Below, in pieces: positions 44,901 through 53,273 of a DNA stretch of 64,000 nucleotides. The position numbers were made by a program, and so were the translations under genes. Under the pieces are notes generated by a model. The model ran no database searches, was not told the DNA's origin, and worked only from the letters and a program-made list of their open reading frames with translations. Source of the DNA: Knufia peltigerae (lineage: Eukaryota; Ascomycota; Eurotiomycetes; Chaetothyriales; Trichomeriaceae); NCBI GenBank assembly GCA_030247855.1, contig JAPDRN010000124.1, forward strand, positions 1 to 64,000, written 5' to 3'. Position 1 is the stretch's first letter. Every line of letters starts with the position of its first letter.

Positions 44901-47074
44901 AGAGGAAAGTCCACATCCATGTTGATCAAACGGAAAGCATCGGCAGCATCACTCTCAGAAATGCCCCATGTTAACGTTGCATTGTCAAGGGCGATTCGAG
45001 TGGTTGGCATACTTCTTCTCCTGCTCTGTCGCAATTGTACATACTTTTCAGTTTCCTCTTCGTCCAGAAACTTTTCAACACGGTCTACCGAGACCTTTGA
45101 TTCCTGCACATGGGCCACCATGTCTGCAAGCTGGTCCAAGGGTATTCGCAGCAGAGAGAACATTGACAGGGCCGGGAAGGCGACAGATGGGACAAGAGGT
45201 CGCTTTTCAATCTTAGTGTAAATGAGGAAAGACGTGAATGTGATCAAGATGGGTACTCCACTCCAGATAGTAGCTGCACTGGCCCACAGCACATACTTCC
45301 GCCACAAGGCAGATAGTTCAATGTGTCTCTTCTCGTTGACATTGTTCTGAAAGCGCTGTTCCCATGCAAAATACTTGATGATCCTGATATTTTGCAAGAC
45401 TTCATTTGTGACATGGATCCGACCATCTGTGGCAGTCATAATCCTTTTCTGCGCAGCTTGGAATGATTTGGCAATGAAGAGATTCAATGGCAAGATAAAT
45501 ATCATCATGACGATGCCTGCAAAAGAGCTGTAGCCCAAAACCTTGTACAACAATGCAACGGCCATGACAAGTTGGACCGGAACTGCGGCCCACAAGAAGT
45601 GTAGGTAGGCACAGATTTCGGCCACTTTGAAGGAATCGATCGACATGAGATTGATAATCGTGCCATTATTGGTCTGAGTATTACCAGCCTTTGATGGCGT
45701 CGCTTCAGGTTCAGGGCTCTTCCGAAGGCGTAGGCCTTTGCTTTTCAGCATTGATTTGAACCTGAGAGAAAGAGACGCTTTGGATTTGGGCGGAATCTTC
45801 TCTTGTTCGGAGTCTGTACCTGCTGCTGCCTTTCTTCTGAGCGTTTTTGAATAGATCTCACCGACTATGATGGCGCGGAGTCGAATACAGATCTTCCTGC
45901 CGATCCACAATGCTTGACCATCACTAACGGCCTGCACTGCTCCAGTAGCGAAAAGGAGCACAACGTACAGCCATGCGGCACTTCGTGGGATTCTATCGGT
46001 ATTCTCCAGATATTCCAGAATGGCTTTGAGAAGGAGGGTGGGTAGGAACATGAAAATGCTGGCCAACATGCACCATGCGCCCTGAATGAGTAAATCCTTC
46101 TTGAAGTGCAACAAGAGCCGGACAGCGAGTGAATGCGCTTGCGCAATTTGTCGAAATTGGGCGAGAACAGTCTCAGCCTTATCGGCCAAAGAAACATTCC
46201 ATACGTCTGCGAGATCGAGAGGCTTCTTGTAACCTTTCCACACTATCGGATCGACCCAGGAAAATGTCACTAGGGAGAGCACGCTAGCCAAAGGTTCTCG
46301 GGACGGTTCAATATCGCCTTCATACTCGAGCAAAACACCCTTGTTTCCCTTTCGTGAACAAAGTGCAATGACCACCAGCACACTCGTGATGCTGAATGAG
46401 ACGATCGTCATGCTTTGCATTAGTCGGTCGACGGGGTGAAGAAGTGCCGAGCGGAACACCCAAACTGTGTTGAGCCATTGTGTAAGGTATAGTGCTGCAC
46501 TGTGGCTCCATAAGCTCTTGACTGGCGATTCCCAAATCGTGGTCGAAGCCAGGAGGCGAGTTCCAGCGAGGACTGCAAGGTAGACAGAGGCAACGGTTTC
46601 GGCGACGGCAGCGTGCTTTCGACGGTTCGATGAGTCGAAGATGGTGACAATGTTGACCACCAGCTGAGTCAATACCAGTAAGAATTCCACTGTAACTAGC
46701 AAGACCTCCCCGGTCGGCCTATCAACGTCCTTGATGGACATAGCACCACGACTATGCGTCTTCTGAAGTGTGAGCCTTGCCAGCGAATCTTCATCCTCCT
46801 CTTCCTCTGTCGAGACTTCATCGTCATCGACATTGATCAGGATGTTATGGAACGCTTTCCGGCGTTGGGCTTTCAGTCTCTGGCGACCTATTTGAAGGAG
46901 TAACAACAGGACGGATAGTGCACATGCTAACAGTGGAAAGAGGGTCTGGAGGTAGCTGTTTGATTCTGGGTTAGTAAAGCCGGCTCTCATCAATGAATTT
47001 AGGACGTACTCTGCCTGGAAGCATGGTGTCAAGTCATCGACGCGCCAGATTGGTGGTTTGCACTGTGCAAACAT
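41966..47074 (-). CDS. full-size ABCC (MRP/Ybt1-type) ABC transporter
   Basis: One uninterrupted exon encodes 1702 residues. The layout is an N-terminal TMD0 of several spans, TMD1, NBD1 (about 700-930), TMD2, and NBD2 (about 1385-1660). NBD1 has Walker A GPTGSGKTS, signature LSGGQKQR and Walker B LLLDDCLSAVD. NBD2 has GRTGAGKSS, the variant signature NLSQGQRQL and Walker B VLVMDEATASID. A Ser/Thr-rich insert precedes the NBD2 signature, and a charged linker joins the halves. It resembles the vacuolar bile-pigment/bile-acid transporters Ybt1/Vmr1. Export or vacuolar sequestration of organic anions or conjugates is expected; the substrate is unknown. The lack of introns over 5.1 kb is unusual beside its intron-rich neighbours. 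Confidence 0.95.
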   Translation of the reverse strand: MFAQCKPPIWRVDDLTPCFQAEYVLNSLMRAGFTNPESNSYLQTLFPLLACALSVLLLLLQIGRQRLKAQRRKAFHNILINVDDDEVSTEEEEDEDSLARLTLQKTHSRGAMSIKDVDRPTGEVLLVTVEFLLVLTQLVVNIVTIFDSSNRRKHAAVAETVASVYLAVLAGTRLLASTTIWESPVKSLWSHSAALYLTQWLNTVWVFRSALLHPVDRLMQSMTIVSFSITSVLVVIALCSRKGNKGVLLEYEGDIEPSREPLASVLSLVTFSWVDPIVWKGYKKPLDLADVWNVSLADKAETVLAQFRQIAQAHSLAVRLLLHFKKDLLIQGAWCMLASIFMFLPTLLLKAILEYLENTDRIPRSAAWLYVVLLFATGAVQAVSDGQALWIGRKICIRLRAIIVGEIYSKTLRRKAAAGTDSEQEKIPPKSKASLSLRFKSMLKSKGLRLRKSPEPEATPSKAGNTQTNNGTIINLMSIDSFKVAEICAYLHFLWAAVPVQLVMAVALLYKVLGYSSFAGIVMMIFILPLNLFIAKSFQAAQKRIMTATDGRIHVTNEVLQNIRIIKYFAWEQRFQNNVNEKRHIELSALWRKYVLWASAATIWSGVPILITFTSFLIYTKIEKRPLVPSVAFPALSMFSLLRIPLDQLADMVAHVQESKVSVDRVEKFLDEEETEKYVQLRQSRRRSMPTTRIALDNATLTWGISESDAADAFRLINMDVDFPLGQLSVIAGPTGSGKTSLLMALLGEMQLLNGQVHIPGGSVRQDLRPDPYTGLTESVAYCAQQAWLVNATIKDNILFASPYDEDRYHEVISICALERDLEILDAGDMTLVGEKGITLSGGQKQRISLARAIYSNSKHLLLDDCLSAVDAHTAKHIFEEALTGTLMTNRTCILVSHNVSLTIPLASHVVVLDNGKVTAQGTPEEVADCGALGEELLKSRPVSRAASQGPSRVSSNLEEETSKLSGGNGHVGPGSRMRDTARIKAKLRKAEKEFVDSRLEAKATGSVKWSTVKMYLQAMGPWYYWIFAAWGFIATQLGSVATNLWIRQWANAYHLRQTDGAHAVVQGIHQTAVVSPKLGGGFFQLPQTLANAGTLLVESLYHVDAWYYLGIYAVIGAVYVFICFARELILFWGSRRASWQLHEKLLTSILRAKFRFFDSTPLGQLTNRFSKDIQALDQEVAPVAIGMLHSAASVLTIVVLISAITPGFLIPGFFITIMYVLTGLFYIRSSRDLKRIEAIQRSPLFQHFGETLSGVVTIRAYGDESRFINESHLRVNTHNRPFIYLWATNRWLAFRIDIAGALVSCFSAMFVVLNAGKIDPGAAGLALSYAITFTQNVLWLVRLYASNEQNMNAVERLQEYIDVDQEAPASIPETQPASNWPSHGGVEFVGYTTRYRPDLDPVLKKLTFRIEPGQKVGIVGRTGAGKSSLALALFRGLEAEEGKILIDDVDIGLIGLQDLREAITIVPQDPTLFSGTLRSNLDPFELFTDEEIFTALRRVQLITGPTDGSQRSGSETPNLVSSRSPTLRDSSIPAESHASISGNGTISSGSTLTQYATNSKDNKNVFRDLSSPVAESGSNLSQGQRQLLCLARALLKAPKVLVMDEATASIDYATDSKIQDTLRELKNNTILTIAHRLATIVDYDRALVLDKGEVKEYASPWELINREGGMFRSMCETSGDFDALYAGAKKAWQEKRLIDDS

Positions 47075-48421
47075 GTTTCATTAAATTTCTTCGTATGTAT
47101 GTCCAAGAACGTCCACCGCTGCTTCACCTGGGTGCGGGGAAATCGGCGAGCATGTCGAGCGCAGGCAATAGAAGGTACAGATCGAGTAATATACAAGCTC
47201 GGGATGTGCTGAGGATGAAATATTGGTATAGTATGAACAATGTAGAATGTACAGACGGCAACTGAGATGATCTTCTCAAGAGGCGGGAAGAAAAAATCCG
47301 GGGCAAGCGCTATGGCACTGGCGGTGGGAATCGCAGGCCGTGTGGTCTTTGCTGTCTTTGACAACCACAACAACTCGACTTGTAGCCAAGTCAGTCGTGA
47401 TAAGCGAATGCAAGCCTTGATTACACGGTATTAAGGTACCTACGAGTGGTTGTACCTGGCTGTCCGTCCCTCAGTCCTCTGTCAAACTGAGTTAACCGAC
47501 ATTGACGCACAACGCCACTTTCGGATCATGCCTTCTATCATGACGCTGAGTCTAGACTGTATACGAACAGCCATACAAAAGCATCTTGTGTCCGTGGAAC
47601 GGCCGAGCAGCTGACAATATTAGGAGAGCGAGGCACGGATATGGAGACCTATTTAGGCGAACCCAGTGACGGCATGAGGGGCCTCTTAGGCGGCGACACG
47701 CCCGGAAGCAAAGGCCAAACAGGGGTGGATTGGGGGCGTTGGGGTGCGTGCTTTAGGCGGGTCATGACACACTGACCGAGGCAAAAAGCCAATAATTCGT
47801 TATTCTCTCATTAATAAAGCCTCAATGTGATGCACCAGGAATTCTCCGTACTCGAAGCGGATGGCGATATCGAAGTCATAGTCGTATTACGGGTCCTCCG
47901 TACTATAACTATCTAGACCTATTTACTACGACGTGTCCCTGCGCTCACTGCGTATCTTCATATCCATCCGTACTCAGACTTTCAACCTTCATCTTTCCCC
48001 TTCGTTGTCCTACCTTGCATACGTCAAATCTGTCTGTGACATTTTACAAGCAGTGCTTACTCTTCCTACTCTCCCTTCAACCCCCTAGGTTTACGACCCA
48101 CGTTGACTGTCGCTGTCACCTCCTGATTGATTCAACTACCTGACGTCTACTGAAGGGCCGATCTCTCGAGTCAGTTGCGACCTTTTACCTTTGAACAATG
48201 TACCTGCGGTGACAAAGTACTGCCTACCAAGTGACGACGCTGAAAGAAGTGCTCCGTATTCAAGCTCTATCTGTGTTCAATAACAACACCCAAACGACAT
48301 ACGCATTCACCTGCTTGCCACTCTACAGCTGAACTCCGACATCTACTTAATCCCTCGTTCCAAACATCCTGGCTTACATTTTACTCCGCCGCTCTCATAC
48401 ACCCTCTGAACAAATCCAAAC
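47075..48421. promoter_or_regulatory. divergent intergenic region, ABCC transporter / CDC34
   Basis: Both genes start at the edges of this 1.35-kb region. The right 400 bp are strongly pyrimidine-rich, consistent with the CDC34 leader. No additional gene is seen. Confidence 0.5.
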
Positions 48422-49288
48422 ATGTCGTCCCAGGCTGTACTCCTAAAGGAGTACAAGGCTTTACAAAAAGAAAAATGGGTGCAGATCGATGTAAGTCAAG
48501 CCATCACAGGCCAGAAGACCCCAACGCTCATGTGGAACAGATTGATGAAGACAACATGCTACATTGGAATCTAGCTCTGATGGTCGTCAATCCCGACTCT
48601 CTGTATTATGGTGGTTATTTCAAGGCTCAGATGAACTTTCCTAAGGAATATCCCTACAAGCCTCCGGGTCAGTAAAAAGATCCTCGCGGATCCAGTCGGA
48701 TTGTACTGACATTGCGTAGATTTCCGCTTCACGAAGCCACTCTGGCACCCGAACATCTATGTTGACGGTCGCCTTTGCATCTCGATCCTTCATGCACCGG
48801 GTGACGACGCCATGTCTGGTGAGACCGCCGGTGAACGTTGGTCGCCTGCCCAGAGAGTCGAGTCGGTCCTCATTTCCATCTTATCACTTCTCGATGACGC
48901 CGAGATTTCTTCCCCTGCCAATGTCGACGCAAGCGTCATGTTCAGAGACGACAAGGAGGCGTTCAAGGCCAAAGTGACGCAGGACGTCGAGGCTTCAAAA
49001 AAGGACATTCCCGAAGGATTCGTCATGCCAACACATGAGTCGACCAAGCCAGTGATTGACAAGGTGGATGATGACTTCTGGCAAGACAGCGACGTTGAAG
49101 ATGTCGACTTTGACGATTTCGACGATTTCGATGACGATGCCGCCAACGGGAGTGAATCAGATCAAGAATTGAACAATGACTCTGAAGATGAAGAGACGTA
49201 TGATGAGGACGACGAGGACACTGAGTATGCCAAGGGGAAACGTCGAGAAGATCGACTAGATTCCGACATGACCGAGCCAGATGTTTGA
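48422..49288 (+). CDS. CDC34: ubiquitin-conjugating enzyme E2, Cdc34/Ubc3 type
   Basis: Exons 48422-48490, 48541-48667 and 48720-49288; introns 48491-48540 (50 nt) and 48668-48719 (52 nt). The product is 254 residues. The UBC fold begins MSSQAVLLKEYKALQKEKW and continues after the first splice with IDEDNMLHWNLALMVVNPDS. The catalytic cysteine is Cys85 in DGRLCISILHAPG. The acidic-loop insertion specific to Cdc34/Ube2R/Ube2G2 (GDDAMSGETAGERW) is present, and the C-terminus is a long Asp/Glu-rich tail with a repeated DDF unit. In yeast this tail docks onto the cullin of SCF ubiquitin ligases. Cell-cycle ubiquitination with SCF is expected. A nearer AG inside intron 1 would give a 19-nt intron and is rejected. 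Confidence 0.95.
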
Positions 49289-50519
49289 CTGTGTCGCGTC
49301 GACAAATCCAGTTCACCACTTGATCAAGGTTATTGAGACGTCCGTTGGGGTACTGGCAAGAAAGTTCAACATCTTTCTTTGTACTCACACTCCGGGACCT
49401 CTTTCGACATTGATTTTCTTCATTTGATATTGAGTTGCAGTTTCTCTCGGTTCAGCAAGGCGTCGGTGGGTTCCGAGAATCATTCGGCGTAAAAAGGGTT
49501 ATGGCGTACAAACTATTAGACATGGGAATTCGGGTTATGGAATGATGTTACTCGGTCTCTTTTCTTTTGCTTTTCTGCATGATATCCACAGAAATCTTCT
49601 CTGAGAGCTATGGCATGAGGCTTTTATCCAGAATGAATTCACATTAACACTATCAAGTGAGACTAGCTATTTTCTTTTTGGTTCAACACACCGCCTGAGT
49701 TGTTGGGTGTTTGTATATTGAAATCTAGAGAGGAGAGATCATGAGGCTATCTCAGACACCCCTGGAACTACCTGAGGTAGGTAGGTTAGGGCATGCTAAG
49801 AAGCATTACAACTGTACCGGTCTAATTTCCTAGGCTACTGAAGGGTGAAGGTTTTGACGAGGCTCAGGCTCCTATTCTCCCTTTGTTTTCTTAACCCGTA
49901 TCCTCTTTTGTACCTCATTTCACTTACTCTGCAGAGTATGTGTACATGCATACATACATACATACATACATATATATATATATTATATATACCCCGAACT
50001 ATACTTGATCCCTTACCATCTTCGTTCATGAAAGGGAGCGAGGCCGCTTTACTCTGGCACGTGACGGAGCGTCGAGGAGGCCCAGCCGACCATGGGAGAG
50101 CGTCGAGGGAGCTACATTCGCAGAAGCCAGTTCGAGCTCATGGAGGGCCAGATCAGGTCCCCAAGCAATCGGCTATACCTGCCTCTCAACTAGGCCATCT
50201 GTTTTGGACTGAAAAGTTGTTGCAAGGAAATCCGACTTCGGTTTGGGCGGTCCTGTGCTTCGGGTAACTCTGATCGCGGGCTGGGCACCGCCTGAATTCC
50301 CCCCCTGCCGCATCATGCACCCAATCCTCGATTCTCCCTTTTCGGCTCCATCACAGTTGCTGACTACAACTCGGCGAAAAGGCAGAAGAGTGCGGGGGTG
50401 TGCACAGTCTAGTGGGTGCCTAACTTATCCGATCGACCCCCCAGCCCCACCTATCACGAGAAGACCACGAAAATCTCAGAATAAGAATTGAACAGCTGAA
50501 ATTTCAGCAACAACGAACC
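49289..50519. other. intergenic region between CDC34 and the tRNA-Phe gene
   Basis: No protein gene recognised. It holds the CATA/TA microsatellite at 49949-49991. The last 100 bases are the 5' flank of the tRNA; no clear TATA box was found directly upstream of 50520. Confidence 0.5.
49949..49991. repeat. microsatellite (CATA)n followed by (TA)n
   Basis: About five CATA units run into an alternating TA tract interrupted once. This is a simple-sequence repeat and likely to vary in length between isolates. Confidence 0.9.
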
Positions 50520-50534
50520 GCGACTATAGCTCAG

Positions 50535-50589
50535 GTTGGTCCATCCCACTCCTCTTCTGTGCGATAAGGGTTGCTAACTGTGGTTTCAG
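50535..50589 (+). other. spliceosomal-type intron a in tRNA-Phe (position 15/16)
   Basis: 55 nt from GTTGGT to TTTCAG, with a TTGCTAACTG branch-like site (CTAAC 50574-50578). It splits the D-loop and the Pol III A box. The donor is weaker than those of introns b and c. Confidence 0.8.
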
Positions 50590-50597
50590 CTGGGAGA

Positions 50598-50647
50598 GTA
50601 AGGCAACCACACCGCAATGTCGCTCAAATACTAATCCTAGTCCCTAG
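50598..50647 (+). other. spliceosomal-type intron b in tRNA-Phe (position 23/24)
   Basis: 50 nt from GTAAGG to CCCTAG, with a perfect fungal branch motif TACTAAT (50629-50635). It separates the 8-nt exon CTGGGAGA from the 5-nt exon GCGTC. Confidence 0.82.
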
Positions 50648-50652
50648 GCGTC

Positions 50653-50704
50653 GTAAGTTTCTCCCCTCCTTAGGGAAGAGTTCCCTGCTAATACATACTC
50701 TCAG
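50653..50704 (+). other. spliceosomal-type intron c in tRNA-Phe (position 28/29)
   Basis: 52 nt from GTAAGT (consensus donor) to CTCAG, with GCTAATAC as branch-like site (CTAAT 50688-50692). Its removal completes the anticodon stem TCAGA. Confidence 0.83.
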
Positions 50705-50713
50705 AGACTGAAG

Positions 50714-50732
50714 TTAGACTTCAGTTCAGTTT
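50714..50732 (+). other. canonical tRNA intron (position 37/38)
   Basis: 19 nt directly after G37. It contains ACTTCAG, which can pair with the anticodon region as in ordinary fungal tRNA-Phe precursors. It is expected to be removed by the tRNA-splicing endonuclease. Confidence 0.9.
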
Positions 50733-50771
50733 ATCTGAAGGTCCTGTGTTCGATCCACAGTGGTCGCAGTC

Positions 50772-50779
50772 TTTTTTTT
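50772..50779 (+). terminator. Pol III-type T8 terminator
   Basis: A run of eight T on the coding strand begins 4 nt after the tRNA 3' end, the normal arrangement for RNA polymerase III termination. Confidence 0.8.
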
Positions 50780-51395
50780 CCTTTTCAAGGTCTTGTGTGA
50801 ATGTGCCAAGACGCCAAGCACATATGTACATAGCCCGCGGCACGCAGGCTGCTCTCTTACGACTCTCCAGCTTGGAAGTCGATGTCGCCCTGTGCCTGTA
50901 GATAGGCAACCCTGTTGCACTTCTTCGTTTTGGTACGCCGACGATCCGCCCCTGACATCTTGCATTTCTCCTTTTGGACGGACGTCTTTCTTTTTTAACA
51001 CCCGTTTCTTCGGTGCATTTGCCGAGGTAGATGGCACACGGTACTCTGTATTTGGGACTTACTCCCGGATACGGGAACCTATCCATAGAACGTACATTTT
51101 GCTGGTGCCGGGACTTGCCAGCTATGGAAACGAGGAATATCAAAAGGCACTGGGAAGGAATAATGCGATGACAAACCTGTCAGTGATCCCGACACGCCGT
51201 AGCACCGTCGCGCGAATATATATATATATTCTCGTGCGGAAAAGGGAATGGTTGTTTGGTTGTGTAGGTTGCTTCTGATTTTTCATTTCGTTATATTTCA
51301 ATTCCTTACATGATATCACCATTCTGCATTGTCAGTCGGTCTTTCCTCAGGGCATGATGCCGACATGGTTTTCATCAATCCAAAAGATAATCATT
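50780..51395. other. intergenic region, tRNA-Phe to epoxide hydrolase 3' side
   Basis: No gene supported. A 172-codon frame across the tRNA terminator has no domain. A short TA repeat lies at about 51217-51230. Confidence 0.5.
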
Positions 51396-52700
51396 TCAAT
51401 CAATCATCCTCAAAATCTCCTCGACACATCTCTCCGGCTGTTCCTGGTTGACCCAATGGCCGGCTCCGTCCACGAGGACGGTCCCCCTGTACATTCCGGG
51501 TTCGACACTCTTGTTCGTTTCCATGGCCTCGACGGCCCCCGGTTCCTGGTACGTCCCCCAGTCACTCTTGCCGCCGACGAACACCGTCGGGACCGCGAGT
51601 TTCGCGCCACTCCAGAGAGTCATCTCACCCGCTATCTCGGGCGACGTCTGGATGCGGTACCAGTTCAGGCCACCCTGGAAGGTGGTGCGGCCCCATTCGC
51701 CCACGTACACCGCCAGTTCGGGGTCCGGGAGCCACCGTCCCGCCCTGTTGGCCACGGTGCCGGGATCTTCGCTCGCCATGTCCCGGGCCACGGCCTCGCG
51801 CATCGTGTCGGCCAGGTCCATGATGTAGTAGCGCGGCATCTGGGACAGGGCGGGCGCCGTCCACCCCGCGAGGGCGTGAGGGGAGTTGCCGTCCCAGTCG
51901 GCGGATTTGAGGTGGAAGTAACCCCTGAGGAATTCGTGCAGGGCGGGACCCGTGGGGTAGGTCATTTCGTCGTTGGACGCCGGCGTGCAGTAGTACCATT
52001 TGTAATGCTTGCGGGGGCGGGGTAGTTGAGAGAGGGACGTGTGAATGTCTTTGTCGTTGCTGTTGTTACCTTGTGCTTCGTCGCCGGCACCTCCTTGGGT
52101 CGGTGTTGCTGCTACTGCTGCTGCTGCTGCTGATGTAGTGGTAGTGGTCGACTGACCATAAGATGGAGACGTGCCAAATGGCAGAGAGGGTGGACCTTTG
52201 AAAGGATGGGACATCAATACGAGACGACGAAACATGTCTGGACGAGCGAGCGCGCAGTACGTCGCCGTCACGGCTCCAAAGTCGTGCCCTACGATGGCGG
52301 CGGCGTGAGTGTAACCTAGCGCGCTGACGAGGGTGACGGTGTCCCTGATCAGGGTCGTCGGACTGAACGAGGTAGCGGCCAGAGGCTGGCGGGAGAACGT
52401 CCGACCAAATCCGCGTTGGTCAAAAGCCACGGCATGGTACCCCTTTGCCGATAGTAGAGGGAGGATCTTGCGCCAGGAATACGCGATCTCGGGAAAGCCA
52501 TGGCACAGGACGATCAGAGGTGGTGGTTTGGTGTCTGCAGAGGAGGTGAGAGTCGAGGGCAGAGATTCGAGAATGTGAAATACCAAACCACGAGGACTGG
52601 TGTCGACGAACCGAGATGTTATGCCCTCGGGAAGAGAGAAGGGAGGAAGTGTGGTTGGATCAGGGGAGGTGGAAGGGGAGTCTTGATGTGTGTATGCCAT
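51396..52700 (-). CDS. epoxide hydrolase-like alpha/beta hydrolase
   Basis: Single exon, 434 residues. The N-terminal core has the oxyanion motif CHGFPE (67-71), the strand motif VAFDQRGFGRT and the nucleophile elbow VGHDFGAV with Asp140, as in epoxide hydrolases and haloalkane dehalogenases. The cap region contains KWYYCTPASNDEM and NWYR, which could supply ring-opening tyrosines. The acid/His end reads GGKSDWGTY and DGAGHWVNQEQPE (His415). A low-complexity Thr/Ala/Gly insert (about 184-218) interrupts the cap. Hydrolysis of an epoxide or a halogenated substrate in the cytosol is inferred from the Asp nucleophile. The coding region is GC-rich relative to its flanks. Confidence 0.9.
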   Translation of the reverse strand: MAYTHQDSPSTSPDPTTLPPFSLPEGITSRFVDTSPRGLVFHILESLPSTLTSSADTKPPPLIVLCHGFPEIAYSWRKILPLLSAKGYHAVAFDQRGFGRTFSRQPLAATSFSPTTLIRDTVTLVSALGYTHAAAIVGHDFGAVTATYCALARPDMFRRLVLMSHPFKGPPSLPFGTSPSYGQSTTTTTSAAAAAVAATPTQGGAGDEAQGNNSNDKDIHTSLSQLPRPRKHYKWYYCTPASNDEMTYPTGPALHEFLRGYFHLKSADWDGNSPHALAGWTAPALSQMPRYYIMDLADTMREAVARDMASEDPGTVANRAGRWLPDPELAVYVGEWGRTTFQGGLNWYRIQTSPEIAGEMTLWSGAKLAVPTVFVGGKSDWGTYQEPGAVEAMETNKSVEPGMYRGTVLVDGAGHWVNQEQPERCVEEILRMID

Positions 52701-53273
52701 GATGTGTATATGTTATGAGAAGCAGTAGCTCGGGGTGGATGAATTTCCCTTGAAGATTGTACGGGAATACTTGCAGAAGATTATATGCTTCTCGTGGATG
52801 CTATGAGGTCTAATGAGTCAGAGTGATATTGGAACGTCTGGTCCAATCGAAACATGACGTGAGGTTTGGTGGTCAAGGATAAAAGTAGAATGGATGATAT
52901 ATAGACCGAGGTGCTTTTGATGGGCCGATAGCGGGGCTAGGCGGATACTGCGGGTGGGAGGCACTGGTGCGGTACCGGGAATACTTCAACAACCACTGGG
53001 AATACCATGTGGATAGATATTGCGTATGCTTCTAAGAGATAGAGGACATATCGACGCATGGTTCGTATACATTCCCTAATCTGGTGCTTCGTCCGTATGA
53101 GTGTGATTTGATGCAGAGACCTGACGTGGTGCAGAGACCTGATATGACATGATTCGATCAAAATGCGAAGTCCTCATTTAGTTGATCCCTCGTCAAGTTC
53201 CCATGTAACAACTGGCCTTATTCATAAAGACTTTGGTAGACTGTACGTGATATTCCCTTTGTCCGATACCTGT
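52701..53273. other. intergenic region upstream of the epoxide hydrolase
   Basis: No gene seen. It holds the epoxide-hydrolase promoter and the 3' end of the neighbouring regulator on the same strand. A short tandem of TGCAGAGACCTGA (53112-53139) is present. Confidence 0.45.

Larger units (their letters stand above)
50520..50768 (+). tRNA. tRNA-Phe (GAA) gene interrupted by three GT-AG introns plus the canonical tRNA intron
   Basis: The exons are 50520-50534 (15 nt), 50590-50597 (8 nt), 50648-50652 (5 nt), 50705-50713 (9 nt) and 50733-50768 (36 nt), total 73 nt. Joined, they give an ideal cloverleaf: acceptor GCGACTA/TGGTCGC (one G-T pair), D-stem GCTC/GAGC with loop AGCTGGGA, anticodon stem TCAGA/TCTGA with loop CTGAAGA (anticodon GAA), variable AGGTC, T-stem CTGTG/CACAG with loop TTCGATC, and discriminator A. 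The core matches fungal tRNA-Phe. The inserts lie at tRNA positions 15/16, 23/24 and 28/29, where eukaryotic tRNA introns are not expected. Each starts GT, ends AG and has a CTAAC/CTAAT motif 12-13 nt before its 3' end. The fourth insert is the usual 37/38 intron. A T8 run follows at 50772. CCA is not encoded, as usual. Confidence 0.88.

Noticed and set aside
48491..48509. 19-nt intron in CDC34 ending at the first AG
   Set aside because: Too short for splicing and it adds residues absent from Cdc34; the 50-nt intron ending at 48540 gives the expected sequence.
50520..50768. Explanation of the tRNA inserts as archaeal-like BHB introns or permuted tRNA
   Set aside because: All three inserts have GT-AG ends and CTAAY branch motifs and no visible bulge-helix-bulge pairing at the borders, and the exons are in normal order.
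50760..51278. 172-codon frame starting inside the tRNA 3' end
   Set aside because: It begins with a non-ATG codon within the tRNA, runs through the Pol III terminator and has no domain.
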